Positions 16,492 to 25,512 of a stretch of DNA of 33,797 nucleotides are shown here, piece by piece. The stretch is from positions 1-33,797 of the forward strand of contig JANWHL010000085.1 in NCBI GenBank assembly GCA_025450405.1, written 5' to 3'. This DNA comes from Ktedonobacterales bacterium. Lineage in GTDB: Bacteria > Chloroflexota > Ktedonobacteria > Ktedonobacterales > JADMIN01. The notes beneath the pieces were generated by a model. That model did not search any database and was not told the origin of the DNA. It saw nothing but the letters and a program-made list of their open reading frames with translations. The stretch's first letter is position 1. Each line of letters begins with the position of its first letter. The translations under genes were made by a program, and so were the position numbers.

Positions 16492-16635
16492 ACTGACTCC
16501 ATCTGGCTGGACCACGCCCAGACCACTCGATGCTCTCGACGGATGGTCTCGACTTATCCCGTCGTTGTCCCTATCGTACCGTGCCAGCGTCCCCTTAACG
16601 TTACGAGACGCGCTACGAGCCACCCCATTGTAACA

Positions 16636-18138
16636 TTACCGGGACGCATCGTCCGTAGCGGCGCGCTCCCACTCCGTGGCGCCCGGCGCGCCCAGCCCGC
16701 GTCCCTCCGGCGCGAGTGCTACGATCTCGAGCTCGTGGGCCAGACGCCGCGCGGCGATGCCCACTATCGCCGTGTACGTGGGGTACGCGAGCTCCACATC
16801 CGCCAGCTGCTCGACCCGCAATCCCGTGGTCATTCCCGCCGCCACGAGCTGGAGGATCTCCACGGCCTGTTCGCCGACGATGTGGGCGCCGAGCACCTGC
16901 CGTGAAGCGCGCGAGACCACCAGTTCGCAGAACCCGTCCGTGCGTCCATCGATGACCGCCCGATCCAGCTCCGCGTACGGCACGTGCGCCACCGCGCAGT
17001 CGTCGATCGCGCGCGCCCGCGCCTCTGTCAACCCGACACTGCCATACTCGGGATCGGTGAACCCGCCGTGTGGGACGATGCGGTGCGCGCCGCGGCCAGT
17101 CGCGCCCAGCACGGCGTTCTCGGCCGCGAGCGTGGCCTCCGCGTTGGCGCTCTGGACGAGCATCATCCGCCCGGTGATATCGCCCGCGGCGTAGATGTGG
17201 CCGGCGGTGGTGCGCAGCGTGTCGTCCACGGCCACATAGCCGCGCTCGGCGCGCACGCCCGCCGCCGCCAGATCGAGCGCCTCGACATTCCCCGGCCAGC
17301 CGACGGCCAGGATGACGCGCTCCACCTCGACCGCCCGCGACTCCCCAGCATGCTCATAGCGGAGACGGAGCCGCTCCCCGCCAGGGCCAGCGCCCAGGTC
17401 GGTCCCAGGGTCGCCGCCAGCAGCGCGCTCGATGCCGCTGATGCCCGTGATGGTGGTCGTGATGGCAATCCCGCGGCGGGCAAACGCGCTCGCGACCCCG
17501 CGCGAGACCGCTTCGTCCTCGCCGCCGAGGATGCGCGGCCCCACCTCGAACAGGTGGACCTCGGCGCCAAAGGCCGCGAAGATGGAGGCCAGTTGGCAGC
17601 CGGTCGCCGCCCCACCCACAATGGCCACGGACCGAGGAAGCGCCGACAGCGACCAGACATCGCTGTGGGTCAGGGCCAACTCGGCGCCGGGGAAGTCGAG
17701 ACGCCGCGCGTGGCCGCCCACACAGAGAATGATCCACTCGGCCGTGAGCGACGTGCCATCCGCGAGCGCGAGGGTGTGCGGATTGACGAAGCGGGCGCCC
17801 CCGGCATCGTCCCGCACCGTCACGCCGCTCTGTTCCAGGTGCGCGCGGAGCTGCTTTTTCTCATGGATGCGATAGACGAGATCGTGCGTCCGGGCGATGA
17901 GGGCCCCGAAATCCACCGCGGGCCGATCGCCGCGCAGGCCGTACGCGGCGTATTGGTCGGCGTCGCGGACCAGGCGCGCGGCGTGGGCGAGCATGCGGGT
18001 CGGCACGCACCCATCATTGGTGCAGGTTCCGCCCAGGTTGCCACGCTCCACCAGGGCGACACTGACCCCTAATTCGCGGGCACGGAGAGCGGCGGTCACG
18101 CCGGCCGGGCCGCCGCCGACCACCACGACATCGTACAT
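16636..18138 (-). CDS. Class I pyridine-nucleotide disulfide oxidoreductase
   Basis: ATG 18138 gives 500 residues; the ribosome-binding site is weak. The FAD fold (YDVVVVGGGPAGVTAALRA) is followed by the redox pair GGTCTNDGCVPTRM, Cys39 and Cys44 four residues apart as in lipoamide dehydrogenase and mercuric reductase. The NAD(P)H fold is at about 165-195 (SVAIVGGAATGCQLASIF), then the second FAD contact IYAAGDITG, and the dimerisation domain closes the chain. Where lipoamide dehydrogenase has the catalytic HxHPT, this protein reads ELAYPTYTAIVG, so the base is absent and Tyr is present, closer to mercuric reductase or transhydrogenase. No HMA domain, lipoyl protein or merR gene is near. Substrate unknown. 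Confidence 0.85.
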   Translation of the reverse strand: MYDVVVVGGGPAGVTAALRARELGVSVALVERGNLGGTCTNDGCVPTRMLAHAARLVRDADQYAAYGLRGDRPAVDFGALIARTHDLVYRIHEKKQLRAHLEQSGVTVRDDAGGARFVNPHTLALADGTSLTAEWIILCVGGHARRLDFPGAELALTHSDVWSLSALPRSVAIVGGAATGCQLASIFAAFGAEVHLFEVGPRILGGEDEAVSRGVASAFARRGIAITTTITGISGIERAAGGDPGTDLGAGPGGERLRLRYEHAGESRAVEVERVILAVGWPGNVEALDLAAAGVRAERGYVAVDDTLRTTAGHIYAAGDITGRMMLVQSANAEATLAAENAVLGATGRGAHRIVPHGGFTDPEYGSVGLTEARARAIDDCAVAHVPYAELDRAVIDGRTDGFCELVVSRASRQVLGAHIVGEQAVEILQLVAAGMTTGLRVEQLADVELAYPTYTAIVGIAARRLAHELEIVALAPEGRGLGAPGATEWERAATDDASR

Positions 18139-18323
18139 GGCTGGCTCATTTCTCGTGGACGTCTCGTGGCCGTCTTGTGGGTGCCGCCGCGCGGACCACC
18201 GCGACCGCGCCCGGTCTTTGACCGCGCTCGGTCGACAATGCGCAATGGTCCTTGATACCGTACCACCGCGGCGTCGCGCTCGCGACACCAGACGCGTTAC
18301 GACGGCGGTAACTGGGGGACCAC

Positions 18324-19670
18324 CTACCGCTGGCCGGGCGCCATTTCGCCGGACGATCTGGTGCCGTCGGCGGTCTCGGTGCCGGCCACGCCCGCGGGGG
18401 CCGGCGTGCGCAGCCAGAGCGTGACATGCGCGGGCCGGATGGTGGAGGCCACGGTCTCGAGCAAATGCTCGCGCAGGCGCGGCAGGTCCACTTCCTCGCG
18501 CAGGGTCGCGCTGAAGTTGGCGAGGGCACGGGACGCGTCGTACCGGGCCCGGTAGAAGCGCCGATCGATGGTCGTCTGGACGCGGCCGCGCAGCGGCTGG
18601 AAGAGCGCGGCGATCAGCAGGGTGGACGCGACAATTGCCACCGCATTCTCCGCGCCGGTGAGGGCACGGACCGCTGCCTGGAGCGCGGCGACCGCGCCAA
18701 AGTAGACCGCGGCGAGGACGGCGCTCACCAGGCCATAGACCAGGGCGCGATTGATGATGAAGTCAATATCGAACAGGCGATAGCGCAGGATCGCCACACT
18801 GATGGAGACGGGAATGCAGAGCATGCCGGCCACCGCGCCCACGCCCAGCAGGATGCGCGGCAAAGGACCGGTTTGGTCGGACGGCGGGAGGAACACCGGC
18901 AGGGCAAAGGCCACGATGGCGTAGATGATGAGCGCCGCCGCCGTGCCGAACACGACCCACTTCGCCTGCTCGCGCTGCGCCGGGGTTGAGACCCACCAAT
19001 AGCGATAGAGCTGCGATACACCGACGGAGGCCACAAACGCGAGAAAGGCGAGCAAGAGCAGCGGCAGCGGAAAGGTGGTGGGGCTCACCGGCAGCTGGGG
19101 GAACAGAAACTCGGGGATCTGCGGCACCAGCCAGAGCAGCGCCGCCCAGCGCATCCAGCGCGGCGCGAACGTTCCCCCCGGAAAGAGATAGACGAACAGG
19201 CTCAGGCAGGCGGAGCCGGCGAAGCGTGCCACCCCCACTGGCAGCGCCCAAGCGGGATTGGCGGCGCCGAGGGCGGCCGGCACGTCGGGGAAACGCGCCA
19301 CACCGAACAGTACCAGGGTGAACGCCGTAAAGAGCGCCATACGGTCGCGGGGCAGACGCCACCAGATCATCAGGCCCAACACGAACCAGATCAGGGCTGA
19401 GACGGAATCGATACCAACCAGGAATGTGGCGTACCCAGCGAGCGTCAGGTGGAGTGCGGGGAGGGCGGGCACGTCGGCGGGAGTGAGCTGTCCCGGTGCA
19501 CAGGCCGGACCCACGCAGGTGCGCGCCAGTTGGGCCAACCGCGGCGGCACGCCCGCGACAAACAGCGCCACGACCGGCACCGCCACCGCCAGCCAGAGCA
19601 CGCGGCCGATCACCAGGCCACGTCCGCTCGCCGACTCGCCCTGACGTGAGGTCCCACTGCCTCCAGCCAT
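18324..19670 (-). CDS. Ten-helix membrane protein, sensor-kinase-like input region
   Basis: ATG 19670 with GGAGGA six bases upstream gives 448 residues. About ten hydrophobic helices run from residue 20 to 370. They include the strongly patterned ILRYRLFDIDFIINRALVYG before helix 9 and STLLIAALFQPLRGRV at the last, a block I associate with membrane sensor proteins common in Chloroflexota and some Actinobacteria. The cytoplasmic tail (IDRRFYRARYDASRALANFS, then DLPRLREHLLETVASTIRPA) looks like the linker that normally leads into a GAF or histidine-kinase domain, but the protein stops about 25 residues after LWLRTP with no kinase. It may be a kinase-less relative or signal through a partner. 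An adjacent gene of signalling type is the fused phosphatase/kinase further downstream. Confidence 0.75.
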   Translation of the reverse strand: MAGGSGTSRQGESASGRGLVIGRVLWLAVAVPVVALFVAGVPPRLAQLARTCVGPACAPGQLTPADVPALPALHLTLAGYATFLVGIDSVSALIWFVLGLMIWWRLPRDRMALFTAFTLVLFGVARFPDVPAALGAANPAWALPVGVARFAGSACLSLFVYLFPGGTFAPRWMRWAALLWLVPQIPEFLFPQLPVSPTTFPLPLLLLAFLAFVASVGVSQLYRYWWVSTPAQREQAKWVVFGTAAALIIYAIVAFALPVFLPPSDQTGPLPRILLGVGAVAGMLCIPVSISVAILRYRLFDIDFIINRALVYGLVSAVLAAVYFGAVAALQAAVRALTGAENAVAIVASTLLIAALFQPLRGRVQTTIDRRFYRARYDASRALANFSATLREEVDLPRLREHLLETVASTIRPAHVTLWLRTPAPAGVAGTETADGTRSSGEMAPGQR

Positions 19671-19816
19671 AGATGGTCCTCCAGCGTGGGCGGCGGGCGC
19701 GAACATCCTCAGGCGCCCCCAGCCCATGCATAAGGATACCGCGGGAGTCCAAGCGCCGTCTCACGGCACGATCCACTCGGCTGGGCGCGCGGGCGGTCCC
19801 AGACGGATCCCGCGGG

Positions 19817-21826
19817 TCAACACGACGGGATGGTGAGGACAATTGGCGATGAATGGCCAGCGGCGGTGAGAGTCGCGGTCGCCCGCGACGCCTGGGTTCG
19901 CGGGGCGAGCCAGAGGAGGATCGGGAGCGTCTTCCCAGGATTCACCACGCCGCGCAGGCCATTACTGCGCACACCTGGGGGCACGGCGAGGGTGAAGGTT
20001 TTGACCGAGGTGGTCGCATTATAGAGGCCGAGGGTGGTGTTGACGCCGCAGTGGAGCGAGAGCGTGCCGACCAGCGGCACGATGGCGGCGCCAGTGGACG
20101 GAGGAGCGGGTTTCGCCGTCGTCGCGGCCGTGGTCGGCCGCGCGGTGGTGGGCGCCGGGGTAGCGGCGGTGGTCCCGGTCGTGTCGCTCAGGCTGGTGGT
20201 GGGCACCACGGCCACCGTCTGTGTGGCCTGGATACTGGCCACGCCAGCCCCCTGGCCCGCGTCGCTCGCACGCGTGTCGGCGGTGAGCAAGGGGCCGAGG
20301 ATCTGCACGGTGAGCGCGAGCGCCAGCAGCAGCAGCGAGAACGCCGTGGACAGCAGCCACAAGCGGCGAATGTCGGAGCGCGCGGCGACCGCCTCAGGGA
20401 GCAAACGATGCGCCACACCGAACGCGGAGCGGCGGCGGCGGTCCGCTGGGCGGGCGACGGCCGCACCAGTGGTGGTCTCCCACCGGGTTGGCGGCTCCCG
20501 CTCGGCGTCGTCGAGGGTGGGCAGCCCGACGATGGATGGTGTGCGCGCGACCGGTGTGCGCATGACCGGTGCCCGAGTGGCTGGCGACAGCGGCAAGTGT
20601 GTCACGGCGGGAACACCGCCATGGGCGTTCGGGGTAGGCGTCCATGGCACCATGCCCGTTCGGGAATGCCCATCCGTCGGGCGCGGGGCCAGCGCCCACG
20701 CCCACGAGCTGGCACCTTCCAGGTGAATAGGTGCCACCGCTTGCGTGTCCTCGGCGAGCCAGTGCTCGATGACGCCAAGATCGTCACGTAAGCGTTCGAG
20801 GCAGTGAGCAAAAGCGCTGGTCGCGAGCGCCTCAAAGAACAACGGCGCGGCCTCCGCGGGCGTTCCGGGAGTTGTCGTGTCCGCGGTGCCGAGAGCCAGG
20901 ACCGCCGCGATGCGCGCGCACCCCGTGATGGTGGGAGCCGCGCGGATCAGCTGGTCCGCGCGGGCGCGCGCCGCCCGACGCTGTCCCGCAAATAAGGCGT
21001 CGCGCAAGGCTGGCGCGGCAACCCGACCCAGATGCAGGAGCGCGTGCAGCCAGGTGCGCACGTCCACATCCGGCGCATCGCGCACCACCCCGCGCAGCGA
21101 CTCGGCCAGCAAGGGATTCTCGCCCTCGATGCCACCCAGCATACTCGCCAGGTCTTCGACCGCCGCGCCAAAGTCCGCCACCCGGAGGGCCACCGCCCGC
21201 TCGGTTTGGTTGGCGATCGCGACCTCGCGCGCCCCGCCCATCACGGAGTGCCCGGCCACGTGCGGCCCAGCGGAGTCGTGTGTCCAGAAGGCCGCGTGCG
21301 GCCACGGCGGGAGCGGCGGTCGGTCCCCACCTGAGCCGGCTGACTCTGGCCGAGACAGCCCTGGCCCCGAGGTCTCTGGCCCCGCAGGGTCTGGCCGCAA
21401 GGGGTCGCCGGACTCCGGCGACGCTGGCGCGACTGGAGCGGGGCGATCAGTCGCGCTGGCGGCACGCCCGGCCCGCGCCTCCGTGGTGCCGGACGCGGCT
21501 TCGTGCGCGGCGCGCTCCATACCGGACGTGTCATCAAGCGCGTCGTTGCGGGCACCCGCATCAGGTGGAGCGGGTGCCACGGAGTGTCCCGTGGTGGTGG
21601 ATGCGTCCCGCGCGACCGCGTCCCGCGCGACCCGGTCCATGTCCGCCGCGGAGGGACTGGCCGCTGGCTCTTCGTCGGCGGTTGGACGCGACTGGGGCGG
21701 CCGTGCCGTCGAATCAGCCGGCGCGTGGGGAGGGCGGACGCGCACGAAGTCCGAGAGATGATCGAGCCTCAGGCGGATCGCTCGCCGCTGTTTCGCCGTC
21801 TGGCTGGTAGTGTCTTCGAGAGCCAT
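19817..21826 (-). CDS. Single-pass membrane protein with small disulfide-closed ectodomain
   Basis: ATG 21826 (GAAGTGAG upstream) gives 669 residues of unknown function. Residues 25-170 are Pro/Ala/Ser/Asp-rich and probably disordered. A helical block follows at about 190-360 (VEDLASMLGGIEGENPLLAESL, TWLHALLHLGRVA). A single membrane helix is at about 485-515 (LLSTAFSLLLLALALTVQIL), then a Thr/Pro linker. The last 80 residues are a beta-sandwich-like domain starting LSLHCGVNTTLGLYN (Cys593) and ending in a Cys as the very last residue (669), likely a disulfide. The same layout recurs in the protein at 32259-33491. Topology is N-in/C-out by the basic residues before the helix. No signal peptide. 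Confidence 0.72.
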   Translation of the reverse strand: MALEDTTSQTAKQRRAIRLRLDHLSDFVRVRPPHAPADSTARPPQSRPTADEEPAASPSAADMDRVARDAVARDASTTTGHSVAPAPPDAGARNDALDDTSGMERAAHEAASGTTEARAGRAASATDRPAPVAPASPESGDPLRPDPAGPETSGPGLSRPESAGSGGDRPPLPPWPHAAFWTHDSAGPHVAGHSVMGGAREVAIANQTERAVALRVADFGAAVEDLASMLGGIEGENPLLAESLRGVVRDAPDVDVRTWLHALLHLGRVAAPALRDALFAGQRRAARARADQLIRAAPTITGCARIAAVLALGTADTTTPGTPAEAAPLFFEALATSAFAHCLERLRDDLGVIEHWLAEDTQAVAPIHLEGASSWAWALAPRPTDGHSRTGMVPWTPTPNAHGGVPAVTHLPLSPATRAPVMRTPVARTPSIVGLPTLDDAEREPPTRWETTTGAAVARPADRRRRSAFGVAHRLLPEAVAARSDIRRLWLLSTAFSLLLLALALTVQILGPLLTADTRASDAGQGAGVASIQATQTVAVVPTTSLSDTTGTTAATPAPTTARPTTAATTAKPAPPSTGAAIVPLVGTLSLHCGVNTTLGLYNATTSVKTFTLAVPPGVRSNGLRGVVNPGKTLPILLWLAPRTQASRATATLTAAGHSSPIVLTIPSC

Positions 21827-22062
21827 CCGGTCGCTCACTTCTCCGTGCCGTCCCAGGCGGTGGCGTGACACACCGCCGGCACGCGCGTACCCGTCGCGTG
21901 GGCACATTATGTACGATGCGGTGGCGCGGCTGCCTCAGCCGTAGCAAGAACGCGGCCCGAAAGTCCCACGAAGACCCGCGCCGGTCCACGGCGGCGGTCG
22001 CCCTGGGAGGCGGATGGTTGCGGTCGCGCCAGTATTTACTCGGAGTCGACGCGTGCCGGAAG

Positions 22063-23007
22063 TTACTCGGCGTCGACGATCATGGGGTTGCGGATGATCG
22101 AGGAGTTCTTGCCGGTGCGCTGGGAGATCGGCTGCTGCGGGCCGATGCCGCCAAGTCGCGGCGTGCCGGCGCCGTCCGGAGCGTCGAGCATGACGAGCGC
22201 CTGGTGTAGGGTGTCCAGGTCGCGGAGGAAACAGGCCACGGCGCTGGCCGCGGAGCCTTTCTCGTGGGCGTTGTTGAAGCGGCGATACATCGCCTCGCCA
22301 GCGGCCTGGGCGGCCTGGGCCATCGGGTCGTTGGTGTTGACCGCGAACGCGTCCTCGTAGATCTCGTCCCAGCTGTTCCAGCGGCCGCGCAGGGGTTTCC
22401 ATCCGAGCTGGCTATCGCTGACGGTGCGCCACTTCTCCTCGGTGAACTGTGTCCAATCGGATATCAGGCGCGCGTACGAGCCCAGCAGTTCGTGGAGCTC
22501 TTCGGATCGGGCATCGCCGCCCTGACCGTAGTCATCGCCGCCCTGCGCGTCGTAGCCCTGGCCGTAGCCGGCGCCGATCGCGCCGTAGCCCTGGCCGTAA
22601 CCGCCCATGCCCGCGGCCACCACACCACCGAGATTGCCCGGATGCAGGCCGCCTTCTTCGGTGGCGAACATGTCGGGCCGGAGACCGCCGATGATGATCT
22701 CCTCCGTGCCCAGAGCGTCGAGCAGGCGCCAGGCCAGTCGGGGATTGCGCATCACCCAACCGGTTTTGCGCAGCAGGAACGCTGACGAGAAGATGAAGTT
22801 GACCGCGAACCAGAGCAGGGACTTGGCGGCGATCCAGATCAGGACGAAGAGAATGGCCGAGTTGTAGACCGGCCGCAAGGAGATCCCGCCGACGAACACC
22901 CAGATGATGATCGCGAACAGCAGACTCGGGTCACGCAGCGGATTGATCAGATTGACGAGAGCCGACCCGATGCCGCCGCGCTTCGCCCGCCGCTTGGACC
23001 TCGCCAT
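22063..23007 (-). CDS. Membrane protein with GYGQ-rich linker, unknown function
   Basis: ATG 23007 with GGAGGGCGGAG directly upstream gives 314 residues. A very basic start (MARSKRRAKRGG) precedes two or three helices (SLLFAIIIWVFVGGISL, AILFVLIWIAAKSLLWFAVN) to about residue 75. Residues 125-165 are a low-complexity linker of Gly, Tyr and Gln (GYGQGYG twice, YDAQGGDDYGQGG). The C-terminal 130 residues are a helical, Trp-rich cytoplasmic domain (LISDWTQFTEEKWRTV, WNSWDEIYEDAFAV, AGEAMYRRFNNAHE). I do not recognise a family. A good promoter lies about 90 bases upstream of the start. Confidence 0.72.
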   Translation of the reverse strand: MARSKRRAKRGGIGSALVNLINPLRDPSLLFAIIIWVFVGGISLRPVYNSAILFVLIWIAAKSLLWFAVNFIFSSAFLLRKTGWVMRNPRLAWRLLDALGTEEIIIGGLRPDMFATEEGGLHPGNLGGVVAAGMGGYGQGYGAIGAGYGQGYDAQGGDDYGQGGDARSEELHELLGSYARLISDWTQFTEEKWRTVSDSQLGWKPLRGRWNSWDEIYEDAFAVNTNDPMAQAAQAAGEAMYRRFNNAHEKGSAASAVACFLRDLDTLHQALVMLDAPDGAGTPRLGGIGPQQPISQRTGKNSSIIRNPMIVDAE

Positions 23008-23104
23008 CTCCGCCCTCCACCAATCGCCTCGGGTTCGGGGATCACCGGCACGCCAGCGGCGCGCGCGTCACCCGGGCGCGTGCACCGCCCACGCCTAGGG
23101 CTCG

Positions 23105-23134
23105 ATTGTAGCATGGTGCTCAGCGCGGTCGCAA
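23105..23134 (-). promoter_or_regulatory. Sigma-70-type promoter with extended -10
   Basis: On the minus strand TTGCGA (23134-23129) and TACAAT (23110-23105) are 18 bases apart, with TGC directly before the -10, an extended -10. Transcription would start near 23098, about 90 bases before the ATG of the GYGQ-linker membrane protein. Confidence 0.65.
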
Positions 23135-23194
23135 CGACGCGGGACGGTTAGGCCAGTACCGGCCGGGCGCCGTACACGCTCGGGCGTGTCAGGC

Positions 23195-23920
23195 TTAGGA
23201 AGAAAGTACCGAGCGACGCGCGGTGCGCGGTACCGCGACGCCGTCCAGATAGAGCGTCATGACGCTGGCCGCCACGGCCTGATGCTCAGCATCGGTGCGC
23301 GCGGTGTGGCCGCCCCTGGCGGTGAAGCCATCGAGCAGGACAAGAAAAGCCCGCGCGGCCACCTGGGAGTCGGCTGGCCGCAGCTCGCCACACTGGATGC
23401 CGGTCCGCACCATCCGCTCAATCGGCGCCACGATTTCGTCGTTATAGATGGTACGGACGCGTGCCGCCCAATCCGGCCCCAGCAGCGCGTCGGCGTCGCG
23501 CAGGGTTGGCTCCAGCGTGGTGTCGGCATGGCGGAAGTAGCCGAGCGCCAGCTCATAGAGCCGCTCGCCCACGGTGAGGGGCGCCTGCGTCACGGCCCGA
23601 ATGTAGCCACCCACCTCGCGCAGTACATCCAGCAGAACCGCGGCGTAGAGTCCCTCTTTCGCCCCAAAGTGGTAGTAAAGCGTGGGCTTGGAGACGCCAA
23701 CCGCGGCGGCGATCTCCCCTACGGAGACGTCCGCGTAGCCGCGGCGCAGGAAAAGCGCGCGGGCATGGCGCAAGACGCGCTCGTGGGTTTGGGCATCCGC
23801 GGCATCCGTGCGGCGATACCCCGGCGGACGTCCGCGTCTCGCGCGGGGTAGTGTCGCGACCAGGGATTCACCATCCGCGGCCACGCTATCCACCACTATG
23901 CCATCCGCGCCCACGTCCAT
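23195..23920 (-). CDS. TetR/AcrR family transcriptional regulator
   Basis: ATG 23920 with GAGAGG upstream gives 241 residues. A 35-residue polar lead precedes the DNA-binding domain: HERVLRHARALFLRRGYADV, then the helix-turn-helix SVGEIAAAVGVSKPTLYYHF at about 62-82 and KEGLYAAVL. The C-terminal 140 residues are the usual all-helical ligand and dimer domain (LYELALGYFRHADTTLEPT, IVAPIERMVRTGIQCGELRP). The ligand is unknown. The divergent gene cluster is the MoxR operon 580 bases away, and a short palindrome by a -10 element lies about 90 bases upstream of its own start, so self-repression is plausible. Confidence 0.9.
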   Translation of the reverse strand: MDVGADGIVVDSVAADGESLVATLPRARRGRPPGYRRTDAADAQTHERVLRHARALFLRRGYADVSVGEIAAAVGVSKPTLYYHFGAKEGLYAAVLLDVLREVGGYIRAVTQAPLTVGERLYELALGYFRHADTTLEPTLRDADALLGPDWAARVRTIYNDEIVAPIERMVRTGIQCGELRPADSQVAARAFLVLLDGFTARGGHTARTDAEHQAVAASVMTLYLDGVAVPRTARRSVLSS

Positions 23921-24500
23921 AACCTCTCAATGTGCGACGACCAAACCACGAGCCGATGCCGATGGAGTCCCGGGCGCCCGACGCCGCGCGCGGTGTTGGG
24001 CGGGAAACACACTGTGTACTATAGGCCACGCGGTTAGGTTCCGCCACGCGGGTTCCCGCCGGGGAAGCGGTCCCAGCGGTGGTTGGGGTGTCGGGCGTGT
24101 GGGCGTGGCTCAGCCATCGTCTTGGAGCGCCGCGGGTCGGGCGCATGTGGCGCGTATAATGATGGGCGTGCCCAGCAATGGGCGCGCGGTGACCCAGGTG
24201 TATGAGAGCATTCGTTCCCAATCGGCGTATATATCCGTAGATCAGGCGGACCACGACGGTCCGCCATTCGCGCTCGCGCGCTACCGGATGGACCCCACGG
24301 GGCACGGTCTGGTATGACACGTGCGCAGTGGGGGTCGCGGCCGCCCGCTCGACGAGTGAGGCGCCACGGCACGCAGCCGCCAACCGCGCGGTCTCCGCGG
24401 TGGTGGATCGGGGGGAGAGGCCCAGGCGTGTAGAAAGGAGCGCGGCGCGACCTGCCGGTTGGCGACCTGATCCCCACACCTCAGGCATCCCAACTGGCGC
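23921..24500. other. 580-base divergent intergenic region
   Basis: Between the TetR gene and moxR. I find an ACACA-C-TGTGT palindrome at 24007-24017, a perfect TATAAT hexamer at 24155-24160 without a good -35, and an eight-pair hairpin GGCGGACC-ACGAC-GGTCCGCC at 24245-24265 that would lie in the moxR leader. The stretch 24220-24240 is unusually AT-rich. No gene that I would defend lies here. Confidence 0.5.
24007..24023 (-). promoter_or_regulatory. Candidate TetR operator beside a -10 element
   Basis: ACACA, one base, TGTGT (24007-24017) is adjacent to TATAGT read on the minus strand (24023-24018). The palindrome would lie just after the -10 of a promoter for the TetR gene, a position suited to self-repression. 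No convincing -35 is present. Confidence 0.35.
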
Positions 24501-25508
24501 GTGCCGCGTACGGGCGTGAAATTGGACGAGCGACCGGCACTCTCGGTGCAGGATGTCAGCGCGGCCGCGCGGGCGGTCATCGATAACGTAGAGAAAGTGA
24601 TCGTCGGCAAGGATGAGGCGGTACGCCTCACGCTCATCGCCATCATGTGCAACGGCCACATTCTCATCGAGGATGTCCCTGGCGTCGGCAAGACCGTGCT
24701 CACCAAGGCGGTCGCGCGCTCCATCGGCTGCACGTTCAAACGCATCCAGTTCACCCCAGACCTGCTCCCCAGCGATGTCACCGGCGTTTCGGTCTACAAC
24801 CAGAAGACGGGCGAATTCGAGTATCACCCCGGCCCGATCGTCAGCCAGTTCGTGCTGGGGGATGAGATCAACCGCGCCACCCCCAAGACCCAATCGGCCC
24901 TCCTCGAGGCGATGGAGGAGGGCCAGATCACGGTGGACGGCAAGACCTATCGGCTGCCGACTCCCTTCATCGTCATGGCCACCGAGAACCCCATCGAGTA
25001 CGAGGGGACGTTCCCACTCCCAGAGGCCCAGCTTGACCGCTTTCTGCTCAACATCCACCTGGGGTATCCCTCGAACGAGGACGAGGTCAAGATCCTCGAG
25101 CAGCAGCAACGCTCGCACCCGATCGACACCCTCGGGCAGATCCTGAGCGCCGAAGACCTCGTCGGCATTCAGCGCGACGTGCGCGAGGTGCGCGTGGATC
25201 GCGAAATTCGCGAGTACATCGTGGCCCTGGTCTCCGCCACGCGCGACCACCCCAATGTGTATCTCGGCGTCAGCCCGCGCGGCTCGCTCGCCCTCTTCCA
25301 CACCACCCAGGCGCGGGCCGTCCTGGAGGGCCGCGATTACGTCATCCCCGACGACGTGAAACACATGGCGCGGGCCACGCTCGCGCACCGGTTGATTGTG
25401 GCGCCGGCCGCCCGCGTCCGCGGCATTCTCGCCCCCGCCGTGATTGAAGAGATCATCGGCACGGTCCCCGTGCCCGGCGGCCCCTGGTCCGCCGATCGGA
25501 GACGGTGA
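24501..25508 (+). CDS. MoxR-family AAA+ ATPase
   Basis: Starts with GTG at 24501 (335 residues); GTG 24516 is an alternative, and neither has a clear ribosome-binding site. AAA+ motifs are complete: Walker A in [14 protein letters not shown] (about 58-70), Walker [12 protein letters not shown] (121-131), sensor 1 in [20 protein letters not shown], and the [18 protein letters not shown] sensor-2 region. MoxR ATPases act as chaperones that remodel or assemble partner complexes, typically VWA or DUF58 proteins encoded next door. Here the DUF58 gene begins four bases after the stop, and the transglutaminase follows, the classic three-gene arrangement. No other use is suggested by the context. Confidence 0.93.
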   Translation: MPRTGVKLDERPALSVQDVSAAARAVIDNVEKVIVGKDEAVRLTLIAIMCNGHILIEDVPGVGKTVLTKAVARSIGCTFKRIQFTPDLLPSDVTGVSVYNQKTGEFEYHPGPIVSQFVLGDEINRATPKTQSALLEAMEEGQITVDGKTYRLPTPFIVMATENPIEYEGTFPLPEAQLDRFLLNIHLGYPSNEDEVKILEQQQRSHPIDTLGQILSAEDLVGIQRDVREVRVDREIREYIVALVSATRDHPNVYLGVSPRGSLALFHTTQARAVLEGRDYVIPDDVKHMARATLAHRLIVAPAARVRGILAPAVIEEIIGTVPVPGGPWSADRRR

Positions 25509-25512
25509 TCGT

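Noticed and set aside
15460-16905. 481-codon plus-strand frame across the phosphatase/kinase gene
   Set aside because: Shadow of a gene with complete catalytic motifs on the other strand.
24162-24317. Possible 51-residue gene in the 580-base intergenic region
   Set aside because: Its ATG touches the TATAAT hexamer, so a transcript from there would start downstream of it; no ribosome-binding site and no protein-like pattern.
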